Shown in pieces: positions 26,501 through 38,500 of a stretch of DNA of 64,000 nucleotides. The translations under genes and the position numbers were made by a program. The notes under the pieces were generated by a model that was not told the DNA's origin, searched no databases, and was given only the letters and a program-made list of their open reading frames with translations. Numbering within the stretch: the stretch's first letter is position 1; each line of letters starts with the position of its first letter. This DNA is from Coleophora flavipennella (Eukaryota > Arthropoda > Insecta > Lepidoptera > Coleophoridae): assembly GCA_947284805.1 (NCBI GenBank), contig OX369275.1:12963001-13027000 (forward strand), read 5' to 3'.

Positions 26501-29500
26501 CCCAACATAGAATTTGACTCAGACTGTGCACGACTTCTCGAGGGCTTATACGAAGATCACGGCGACACTCTCGCTTTACAGTATGGCGGATCACAACTAG
26601 TTCATAGGTACAGAATTAAATCATTTAGAATAAGTACTGGTTTTTTTTATCCACAATTGGTAAGCCCTTGGCATCATATCACATGATGGTAAGTGATGTT
26701 AGTAAAAAATCCTAAAGTTTAAGTGAGCTTATATACAGGGTGTAAGGGACAGAGAGGCAAATATTTAAAGGGTGAGTTCAGGCCATGATTCTGAATGGAA
26801 ATCTGAAGGAATTTTCATACATGGTGTAAGGGACAGATAGGCAAATTTTAAAAGGGTGAATTCAGGCCATGATTCTGAATAGATTTCTGAAGGAATTTTC
26901 ATACTTGTTGTAAGGGACAGAGGCAAATATTGAAAGGGTGAGTTCAGGCCATGATTCTGAATGCAAATATGAAGGAATTTTCATACATGGTATAAGGGAC
27001 AGATAGGCAAAGGGTGAGTTCAGGCCATGATTCTGTAGATAAAAAGATAAAAATATTTTCATTATTTTTACAGAATAAAAACTTACCGTAAAACGGCACC
27101 GTGGTCATCACACGGAAACGACATAATGCAGACCCTGAGCCGATACTATTCGAACACTTTCTCAGACGCCGAGAAACAAAACACTATGAATTTGTTCCTT
27201 GGCCTTTTCGTCCCGGATGCGGGCAGGCCGCCCATCTGGGAGTACCAGACCGACTATTACATGCATCACCCGGAAGCTGCTGTTTATATACCAAATAATA
27301 GGTGAGTTATCCAAATAATGGGGTATTTGGCGGGTTCTAAAATAAATTATAAAATATTTTTTACTAAATAGCATTTTTCCTACAAAAGCACAAAGAAATA
27401 TTCATTTAATATTTTAATCCATTATTAGCGTTCCGAAGTCAACAAGGAACCCGCGGCTTAGCTTAGAGACTATTAGAACTAGAAAGCTGTAATTTAGCGC
27501 GGGTATACAACAAAGTGGTGTAATAAAATCATGTCAATTTTTTTCAAGGTAGGTACCTCCCCTAAATCACAGTATAATAAAGAGTACTACGAACAGTATG
27601 GTCACTCCCTGCCTCCCGTTGAAAGTGCCGCCCACCCCCGCTCAGATATCTCCCAGCAATCCAAGCACGTCTTATCTCACTCACACAAGCATGGCACGCG
27701 TTCACCTACAGGAGCTTAGACTGTGTGCGTAGGAACGCGTTTGTTTCATACATTTCATCGCCAGTGACCGAGGTGTGCCTAAATGTAAAAAAGGGGTGAT
27801 TTTTTTTTTCGTTAATGTCATTCACTTCATGTCATTTTTTTTTTTCACAATTGGTAAAACCCTTGACAAACATCTCACCATTTCATTGCAACACAACTGA
27901 GGGTTTACTAAAACAATTTTTCGATTCAGGGATCGGCTTGCGTTTAAAAGGAAAACTATCACGGCTAAGTAGGCTTTCTTAGTTCAGGAGAATTAGTCGA
28001 CCAACTTAAGGTGTGCGTTGGATTTGTAAAAAGTTCATAGATTTTCCATACAAAATGTTCTATTACCAACCGAAAATATAATTTTGTTTTTAAAATATAC
28101 ATTTATTTTTTTGAAAACACTACGGAACCCTACTTTGCGCGAGTCCGACTGACATTTGACTGGATTTTAATTTTATATTAATACACTATATTAGTTCGTC
28201 AAAGAAAATGACGTCACAAGCTAGTAACATGAACAATTTTAGAACAAAGTGACGGTTTTGACAGTTGATAAAAAGTAACTCAAATGTATAGTAGTCAAAT
28301 ACCGGATTGTGTAAGTAAACTGTGACTACTATGAGTCAGATAGTTCTTTGAATACGCTTAGGAGAGAGATGCACAAATAAAAAACTTTTTCAATTTCTAT
28401 CTCTTTACCATAAAATGTATTCTAATCTTACGAGTATATTACCTATTTTCAAGCGACTTCCAAAAAGGAGGAGGTTCTCAATTCGACTGTATGTTTATTT
28501 TTATGTGTGTTACCTCAGAACTTTTGACTGGGAGAACCGATTTTGATGATTCTTTTTTTATTTGAAAGCTAGTGCTTCCCGTATGGTCCCATATAAATTT
28601 TATCAAAATCGGTGTAGTACTTTATTAGAAAATTAACAAAAACCAAAAATAATAATGCAAAATTGTTCGAAGTTGTTGCGATGGAAGTCGGTTTTTTAAC
28701 GTGTTTAGCGTTTTCAATTATTATGAACCAAACCTACCTGCGCCCTGATTCTAAACGCTTCGAGTTCGATTCGTTACACGGAATCGCAGAAAAAGATCGA
28801 ACGGATTCGATTGTTTTGCCTTTATAAGGATGTCTTTATCTAATCCTTTCGACTATTTTGCTTAAGTTTTTAGAATCAGGTGGCTGATTGGCAGCCACGC
28901 TAAAGAAGTGACATCTTTTGGTGTTTGTGGATGGGCTTAAGGCTATAAAAAGATGAAATGCGGATCACTGGTTACCCTTATGAGTTAACGGTTCCCGGTC
29001 CAATAAGAACTATTTGCCTCATGGTTTGTATCAACGTCACGTGACAGATACGACACTTTATGAGCGCTCAAATGTTGCCACGTGTCAGAGGGAGACAGCA
29101 AATTGTTTCGGAACGTGAAACCTAGGATACTCATAAAAATCGTACCTACATTTTTTTTGTGGTAGGACCTTCCATCCAAGGTTTGACTGGGTAGGTACCA
29201 CTGCTCGTCTTTACCTGCCGCCATCAGCTTTATGTGTCCCAGATAGCATGCTGGATTGTGATTGGGTGTGATTACTGGCATTCCATATTTTTAGTTCTCG
29301 AGGGTCAGAAAAGTGTTGATGACTCCCTTGGCACAGTATTTAGACTACGAATAGTTATAATACCGTACCACTGGTGTCATAGCTGTTAATAGGCAGTAGT
29401 GACCACTTTCCATCAGGTGGGCCGTAAGCCTTTTGCCACCTTTTATAATAACAAAAAAACTTGCAGGTCCCTAACGAAATGGTACGACGACGACGTACTC

Positions 29501-32500
29501 AAGTACCTGCCGCGTCCGTGCAACGAGATGCGCAAGCTGTGTTGCGAGATCATCGGCCTGCAGGGTGACAGCGCGCTGGAGATGGTCGACACTTATCGGG
29601 ACCACAACCGCCCCTTCGAGTACACGGTGTTCCAGGAGTGCTTCGAGTTCAAGGTGTGTTTGCTCAAGTATCTTCCACGTCCGTGCAACGAGATGCCCAA
29701 GCTGGGTTGTGAGATTATTGGCCTAAAGGGCAACGGCGCGCTAGAAATGATCGACAATTATCGGGACCACAACCGCCCCTTCGAGTACACGTTGTTCCAG
29801 GTGGTATAGTCGATACAGCTTCGAGTTCAAGTTGAGTTTTTCTAGTAGTTCTTGTTTTGGACATGGTTTAGCAACTCGCTGTCTTTCTTAATGATTTAAA
29901 TAATTTAAAATTACTAATAAATGAGTATTTAGGTACCCAGTTTTTATCAGGAGATATCGTTGAAAGTCAATTGTTTTGTATAAGTTTTAAAGAATCTATC
30001 AAAAATGGCCAGGGTGTTGGTATTGCTACTAAAGAGTTTTAACAGAGTTTTATCTTCCTTGTCTGTTTTTAAAAGTTAACAATCGTTGCTACAAGATGAT
30101 AAGTGGGGTAGGAGTTTCTAAAGAAAGTAGAAAGGCACTCTACACAAAGTTGGAAGAACAGATGACCATGAGTTGGATGCTAAACATTTCGATGAAAAGT
30201 AATACCACTTTCAGTTTTGTATAAGTCTATGCCCGGTCAAACGTCAGCCTCTTGTTAGTTCCTTGCATGTAGTGCATGCTTTAATTAACTCATTCTTATG
30301 TGCAGACAATTAAAGTACACGGAACGGATAAACAAACTCTGTGCCCTATGTGTTTTAATGAGCGCAACAGCTTCGTTTAATCTGTCCTGACAGATGTACC
30401 ACACACTGCACGACCTGGCGCCGACGTTCTACGAGAGCCTGAGCCCATTCGTAGTCCGCGCGCGAGGTGGCGTGGGCAAGGCGCCGGGGGCGCGCCCTAT
30501 CGCCCCGCGCTGCAGCACCGGCACCGCCTCCAACAACTCCAGCGAGTGAGTGTTTATCATCTCAGTCATGTCACATAGACTACAAGCAGAGCCTGAACCG
30601 ATCGCGTAGGGAAATTCCAAGCATAGCTCGCTCCATTGTCCTTTGGGTGACCTTGAGCCTTTTTATGAGGCCCATAGTAAGCGACCATGTCTCGGTTCCG
30701 TATGTCATCACTGGCAACACACACTGGTCAAAGACCTTTTTCTTGAGACACTAAAGTATTTGGAACGTGAAGATATTGCGAAGCTTCCCGAACGCTGCCC
30801 AGGCGAGTTGGATTCATCGATTGATCTCTTTCTTGAAGTTGGACCTACCTAGCTGGACTGTTTTCCCAGGTATACATATTCGTCAACAACGTCCAGTGTA
30901 GAGTCTCCAACCTTTAGAGGAGTGGCAGCGACACGGACATTTAACATTACTTTCGTCTTGTCCATGTTCATATTAAGACCTACACGTTGAGAGACTTTAC
31001 TGAGTCCATCGAGAATGGCGATTAGGTCTTCCATAGTCTCAGCTATGACCACGATATCGTCAGCGAATTGGAGATGGGTTATGTACCCGCCGTTGACATT
31101 GATGCCGAGTCCACCCCAGTCCAAAAGCTTAAAAACATCTTCCGAGTCCCCGAGTTCAGAGTTACAGAAGCATATTAATGACTTAATAAGTAAGAAGGTA
31201 GCGTAACAGCCGAAAGACGTCCACTGCTGAATATAGGCCTCCCCCAGAACAACCTGTCCGCGCTGCCCGCATCCAGCGGCTTCCTGCGACCTTCACCAAG
31301 TTGGCGGTTCATCGAGTGGGTGGCCTGCCTACACTATCTTCTCCGATGCGTGGTTGCCACTCAACAGCTTTACTACCCCAACGGCCGTCCGCTCTACAAG
31401 TGCCCCGCCCACTGCCACACGCAATACTTCAATATTAATCAATAATCGCTTAATTAACAGTTCCAACAGCGACTCGTCATCGGACGACGACCTGACGAGC
31501 TCGACGCCCAGCTCGCGACAGCCGGCCCCCGCTGCCCTGGCGCTGGTAGCGCGGATCCTGGCAGACGAGCCGTCGCCGCCCGCGCCTCTGTTTATTAAGC
31601 GCTGCAACAGCGTGCAGTTGGAGGAGCCTAGCAAGCGCGATATGCTGATGTTAGTAGTTAGGCCTCCTGGCGCTGGTACATAAGATCCCGGGAGCCGAGC
31701 CGCCGCCGCTGTTTACAAGCGCTACAACAGCGTGCAGTTGAAAGAGCCTAGCAAGCGCGATATGGTGTTGTGAGTAGTCAGGCCTCTACCCCTGGCGCTA
31801 GTAGATGAGATCCTGATAGACGAGCCGCCTCTGCTGTTTACCGCCATCAATCGCTGCAACAGCGTGCAGTTGGAGGAGCTTTGCGCGATATGGTGTTGTG
31901 AGTATTCGAGCCCCCACCCTTGGCGCTAGTAGATGAGATCCTGATAGACGAGCCGCCTCTGCTGTTTACTTTCCTTGCGCTGGTAAGGCTTATAGATTAG
32001 ATTATTTATTTCATGTTACCAATTACATATTTATTAAATATTAAAAATGTCAAGGTGTAACATTTGTATCAAAATTCATAAAATCAATGTCAAAATAAAA
32101 ATAAGGTGACAAAACAAAGTTAAATAAGAAGTCAAAATAAAATAAAAAAATAGGATGTCAAAACAAAATAGTAAATCCATCATAATGATGATTAAAATTT
32201 CTTTTGTAGAAATTCGTCAACATTGTAAAATCCATTATCCAACAAAAGGTATTTTAGTCGGAGATAGAACAAATCGTCATATGTGACATTAATTAGATCT
32301 GCAGGAAGGTGCTCGTAGTAGGTGGGTCCGATAACGCGCGGATTTTTCGTGGCGTATATTGTATGTAACAGCGTGCGTTTGGAGCCTAGCAATCGATATG
32401 TGACTGCATAGCAATAACATATCTGCTGATGTGAGTAGTAGGGCCCCGCTCCCTGGCGTAGTAGGGAAGATCCTGGATGAAACAGCGTGCCGTTGGAGCC

Positions 32501-35500
32501 TTACAAATGATATGTGACTACATAGCAAAAGCATATTTGCAACTGGCATCTTTTTATTTGCTTCACTTTTAGGAAGCATGTAACCTATCTATCTCCCTTT
32601 ATATAGAGCATATCTCTGGATGAACTAGTTACATTTTCTGGAATTTTATTGTAAGATCTTATAGACTGCCCCACAAATGATTTTTTAACTTTGCTCAGTG
32701 TCGAATAGGCTATTTCTATTTTATTTTCATTTCTTAAATTCAAATTATACCTGTCACTGTTTTTAAGAAATAAATGCAAATTACGAACGTACATGATGAA
32801 TGCACGTGGCTAGATGCTGGCCGACTTTATGGAGAAGGAGAGCCTCTTTATGATGAACTCCTTCTTCAAAAAGTCAAAACAGCGGAAGTGGACATGGTTG
32901 CATCCCAATGGCGTAACGAAGAACGAGATAGACTTCATCTTGTCGACAAGGAGGCAAATATTCAATGATGTCTCCGTGATCAATTCAGTCAAAACAGGAA
33001 GCGATCACCGGATGGTCAGAGGCACATTGAATCTAAAGACCAAGCTAGAAAGATGTCAACTGATGAAGTCTACGCTCCCACCAGCGCCCATCCAGCTCCA
33101 AAACCCCGAGAGCTTTCAGCTCGAGTTGCACAATCGTTTCGAATGCCTAGGAGACTGCGAGAATGTGGACGATTATTATGACAGGTTCGTGGAAATTGTC
33201 CAAACGGTCGGGTCTAAGATTTTTAAAACTCCGTTCAAACATAACCAAAAAAATATCTGACTTCACCAGCAACCTCATGGAAGAAAGACGCAGATTGGTT
33301 TTGCAGTCCTCTGAAGACGCTACTCAGTATCGGCAACTAAACAGGCAGATCTCTAGTCCCTGACTCGCGATTTACGCCAATATAATACGAATTGTTTTAA
33401 AGAGGCAATTGAGCACAACAAAGGCTCAAAAGTGTTCGCGAGAGATCTGTCTGTTGGACAAATTCAACTGACCAAGGTGAAGACTGAGGATGGCAGGATC
33501 ATATCGTCTAAGACTGAGTTGCTGGAAGAAGTTGAGAAGTTCTATGGACAATTGTACAAGACCACACGTTTGCCTGTCAGCGATCTGGCTGAAGACCCAA
33601 GAGCCAGACTAACCCGACACTATACCGAAGATATTCCGGACGTCAGCCTGTACGAGATTATAATGGCTCTCAAACAGCTCAAGAACAACAAGGCACCGGG
33701 TGATGATGGAATTACGGCTGAACTTCTGAAAGCAGGTGGGTCACCGGTACTACAAGCTCTTCAGAAGTTATTTAATTCCGTTATACTCGAGGGACAAACG
33801 CCTAAGGCATGGCACAGAAGTGTGGTCGTGCTTTTCTTCAAAAAGGGTGACAACACCCTGCTGAAGAACTACAGACCCATCTCACTTCTGAGCCATGTCT
33901 ACAAGCTGTTTTCGAGAGTCATTACGAATCGTCTTAGTAGGTATGAATCCCCATATAAAAATATTTTGTGAGTTACAAGTCATGATAAAGTTTCCATTTA
34001 TGTTGATATCTATTGTATATGATGCCCTTTAACGGTTTTGAAGGGGGGCCAAATTAGTTCTATAAAAAAAACTAAATGGCGGCCACATTACTTAAAAAAA
34101 ACTTATCAAAAACGGGATTTTCTGCTATAACTCTAAAACTATAAGACCTAGAGTGAATTTGTGAAAGACAAAAATGTTTAACATAAATTTTTTTACAATT
34201 TTGTTTCTTACAGTTATAGCGTTAAAGTCAACGGTTTGCGAGAAAATAGCCTCACTTCATAACAAAATATCAAGAATAATTATTGTTGTGTACATTTTTT
34301 CTGTTTACCCACGTAAACAGCGTTTTTTAGCATTTCACAGTTTTAACAAATCAAACCAAAAACCGGCCAAGTGCGAGTCGGACTCGCGCACCGAGGATTC
34401 GTTACCCTACCAGCCGCGGCTATACGCACAGTTAGTTGCAGTTAGTTGCGTTTGCGCTGCTGTGAGTTTCGGTTGTGTCGTAAGAATGAAAACGTGGTTA
34501 AACGACTCAATAAGAACGGAAGGAAGAGAAAACAATCATCTATCATCTTTATACATATCACCAGATAAATGGATACACAATACTAAGGTTTGTATTTAAA
34601 AAAAAACATTATTTTCATTTCAAAAATTCTTTAAGTAAGTACCTACCTAGTATTATCGAAATATGTCATTATTTAATACCTAAGTTACTGCTTATTCCTG
34701 TAGATAAAAGTCCATCCATGCACAATTTTATTTAGTTTCATCATTACTTATCATTATTTGGTACTGGTTGGATGCTACGTTTCCAAATCGCACGGTACGT
34801 GTACGCGCAATATGACAACAGCGGCGTGGAGAAGCAAATTATTAAAAACACTAACCAAAATCTTACAACAAAAAATAGTATAGGTAGGTACTTTACTTTA
34901 TTAGGATTTTGATTTTTGGTACCTACTTCTTTAGTTTTACTAGAGTTGCCCCGGTTAGTAGTTGTCATCATACATGTATTGATGTGTTATTTGCGAAAAT
35001 GTCGTTTAGTAGTCTAATACACATTTTAAAAGAAAAATATGCAGATTTAGAAAGCTACCACCATCTTATCTAAGCCTTGCCGCCAAATATCAATGTTGAA
35101 ATCATTGGTGTGTTTCGGCATGAAGATAAGATAGCCAGTTCCCCATTGCGTTGGGGAATCTTAGTAAGCCCGCTTCCATCTTCGGCAACATCGTCACTTA
35201 CCACAAGGTGAGATGTTGTCAAGGGTTTACCAATTGTGAATAAAAAAAAGGTCTAATTCCTAACTGACAGCTTAGAAAAAAAGAACACTACTCTTGAAGG
35301 ATGATAAAGTGCTGCTGCAATTGTCTTCAGGTGATGTCGTAGCGAATGAATTAAAGTATCACACGTACTGTTTTGTTAGTTTCAACCGTCTTACTGAACA
35401 GTTTCAGGTAGCACATGATGATCATGAGTGTAATGATACAAATGAACAAGGTAAAATACACGAAGAAGTTCTCAGTGTTGTTGAAGAGGACCTTCGTTCT

Positions 35501-38500
35501 GGAAAAATGTACTTTCCCCTCAAGATTCTTTACGAAGAAATGAGTAGAAGGTATCAATTAAATAACACACAACCAATGAAACGTACTAGATTGAAAATGG
35601 CGGTTTTACAAAGATTTCCTTTAATTTTGGAAGAGCATATAGGTTTTCGAAATGAAGTGATTCTAGTATTTCTTTTTTATTTTTTTTTATTCACAATTGG
35701 TAAACCCTTGACAACATCTCACCTTGTGGTAAGTGACGATGTTGCCGAAGATGGAAGCGGGCTTACCAAGATTCCCCAACGCAATGGGGAACTGGCTATC
35801 TTATCTTCATGCCGGAACACACCAATAATTTCAACATTGATATTTGGCAGCAAGGCTTAGATAAGATGGTGGTAGCTAGCCAACTCTGTTTCCGGTCATC
35901 TTAAGTATCTAATTGGTCTTATAATATATGGACCATTATATGAAGGTGACGTAGAAAATGAGCAGAAAACTCTCTCAATATCACAGCTCATTACCTATAA
36001 TACAAAGGTATCTCAATCTCACGAAACTCCATTGCCTGTTTATCTCGGGCTTCTCATTCATTCGAAATTCCAAAGTTCGAATCTAATAAATTAAGTCACC
36101 TCGGCCTTTCAATAAACTATAATAGATAATAAATACCTGGAGCGAAAAATGGGAGACTCGGTTTTACAACTGTATAACAGTGAGGTTATCGTATGTCCTT
36201 CGAAAATGCTGTCCTTCGAAAATTTTTGAATAAGTATAATATTAAAATAATGTAACATTTTAGTTTTTTTTAATCCTCAGCCGATGAACCCTTCTTCTAA
36301 ATAAATATAATTTTATGGTTATTTACGCTTGTGAAATATTTTCTTCTTTCTGGGCATGAAAAGTTGATCAAGCTGTTTTTTAGAACTCCTTTGACATGAC
36401 TCTTTATCACGAATACCATCAATCGATAATAGTCAGGACCAAAGGTTAAACGCGCTCTCTCAAACAAGAAAGCGCTCAATATCAAATAGCCGCTTGCGGT
36501 TTAGATTGTCCATCCAAGAACGTACCAGAGCCAACGTCATTTAACTTAGGTAATCGTTCAAAATACGGCAGCGCAGTTAAACTATGCCGAAACTATATAA
36601 AATTTCTAAATTTAACCATTAAATTCATACTTTATACATTTTTGCCAGTCTTATCATAAAAATATCACATTGTAGTGCATTTTTCTCCTGAACTATGACA
36701 TTTATCAAAAATGCCGTAATTACCAAAGTTATAGATAATTTAACATTGCACATATTTTCAATAAAATGTTTTGGTGTAAATCTTAGTGTTTCCGAGTTAT
36801 AATAAAAATAATAAATTTTTGACGTAAAAAAAGTTTAAAATGGCCGCCATTTTGATTTTTTGGCAAGGAAAGTTTGGCCCCCCTTCAATCCTATTTAAGC
36901 ACAGTCTAATGAACAATTTCCACCGGGAGGCCAAACTTTATCATGACTTGTAACTCACACCTCCCTAGGTTCATACCTACTATCTCGCACGCAGGTTTGA
37001 CGACTTCCAGACTCCCGAACAAGCCGGTTTCCGAAAAGGCTTTAGTACCATAGACCACATACATACGCTGCGGTAGATTATACAGAAGACCGAAGAGTAC
37101 AATCAGCCACTATGCTTGGCGTTTGTGGACTATGAGAAGGCCTTTGATTCAGTCGAAATCTGGGCTGTGCTACAGTCTCTCCAGCGGTGCCAAATTGACC
37201 ATCGATACATCGAGGTGTTGAAGTGTCTGTATGAAAACGCCACCATGTCGGTTCGCCTCCAGGATCAAAACTCGGAACCTATCCAGCTGCAGCGAGGGGT
37301 GAGACAGGGAGACGTTATGTCTCCGAAACTGTTCACCGCCGCCCTGGAAGATGTTTTTAAGCTTTTGGACTGGGGTGGACTCGGCATCAATATCAACGGC
37401 GAGTACATCACCCACCTTCGATTCGCTAACGATATCGTGGTCGTGGCTGAGACTATAGAAAACCGAAGCACAATGCTCGATGGCCTCAGTAAAGTCTCTC
37501 AACAAGTGGGTCTTAAAATGAACATGGACAAGACGAAAATAATGTTAAATGTCCGTGTCGCACCCACCCCTCTAAATGTTGAAAGTTGTTGACGAATATG
37601 TATACCTGGGACAAACAGTCCAGCTAGGCAGGTCCAACTTCAAGAAAGAGATCAATCGACGAATCCAACTCAGCTGGGCAGCGTTCAGGAAGCTTCGCAA
37701 TATCTTTACGTCCCAAATACCGCAGTGTCTCAAGACTAAGGTCTTTGATCAGTGTGTGTTGCCAGTGATGACTTACGGAACTGAGACATGGTCGCTTACT
37801 ATGGGCCTCATAAGAAGGCTCAAGGTCACCCAAAAGGCAATGGAGCGTGCTATGCTCGGAGTTTCTCTGCGTGATCGAATCAGAAACGAGGAGATCCGCA
37901 GGAGAACTAAAGTAACCGACATAGCTCACAGAATCGCTAAACTGAAGTGGCAGTGGGCAGGGCACATAGCTCGTAGAACAGATGGCCGATGGGGCAGTAA
38001 AGTTCTCGAGTGGCGACCGCGCACCGGAAAACGTAGCGTAGGCAGGCCTCCCACGCGGTGGACCGACGGCCTGGTGAAGATCGCGGGAAGCCGATGGATG
38101 AGGGCAGCGCAGGACCGGTCGTCGTGGAAATCCTTGGGGGAGGCCTTTGTCCAGCAGTGGACGATTTCCGGCTGATATGATGATGATGATGTTTTAATAT
38201 ACAATGAATTGACTATAATTTCTTTGAAGTTATTCTGTAATGACTCATGTGATCGCATCAGATTGTGCGGATAGCTCTTTTCTGCAAGATAAAAATAGTT
38301 TCTATGTCAGACGCATGCACCCACAGTAAGATGCCATAAGACATTATACCACGCAAGTAACTAAAGTACACTAGTCTCGCAGTACCTATTCACTTCTTTA
38401 AACCGATTTTGAATTGAGGTGTAAAGACAGTATAATTACCATGTGACGCTATTAAACGACGGACGCACTTTAGGAGGTAAATAGGAACACGAAACTGAAA

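Larger units (their letters stand above)
33935..36982. mobile_element. 3,048-bp TIR transposon nested in the LINE
   Basis: Left end TAGTAGGTATGAA (33935) and right end TTCATACCTACTA (36970-36982) are exact complements. A further 26-bp block is perfectly complementary at 33961-33986 and near 36934-36959, and GAAGGGGGGCCAAA near 34039 pairs with TTTGGCCCCCCTTC near 36874. The LINE sequence is duplicated only as TCT (33932-33934 and 36983-36985). Deleting the insert plus one TCT restores the LINE frame across NRL-ARRFDDF. A 3-bp duplication suits PIF/Harbinger- or CACTA-like cut-and-paste, but the termini match no family I know. Inside are a broken gene and two SINE B copies. Confidence 0.85.
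32800..38191 (+). mobile_element. RTE-like LINE, 5'-truncated and split by a transposon
   Basis: Two halves, 32800-33934 and 36983-38191, join in frame if the 3,048-bp insertion and one TCT repeat are removed. The element starts inside the endonuclease (TWLHPNGVTKNEIDFIL, GSDHRMVRGTLNL), and passes through LKNNKAPGDDGITAELLKAG and LLKNYRPISLLSHVYKLFSR, the AGFRKGFSTIDHIHTL and VDYEKAFDSVE motifs, LQRGVRQGDVMSPKLFTAAL, then RFANDIVVVAE, TYGTETWSL and the basic tail ending WTISG. It finishes in a (ATG)n-type tail near 38190. It is dead: frameshifts lie near 33250-33440 and 37570-37585, a stop lies at 37075-37077, and the FADD box reads FAND. Confidence 0.88.

Noticed and set aside
29399..29809. 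A 136-codon frame read as one gene
   Set aside because: It is FIG4 exon 9 plus its degenerate tandem copy, joined by unspliced intron.
34174..34599. 141-codon frame inside the TIR transposon
   Set aside because: No domain, and part of it is the dispersed CCGGCCAAGTGCGAGTCGG repeat. I could not link it to the broken gene further on.
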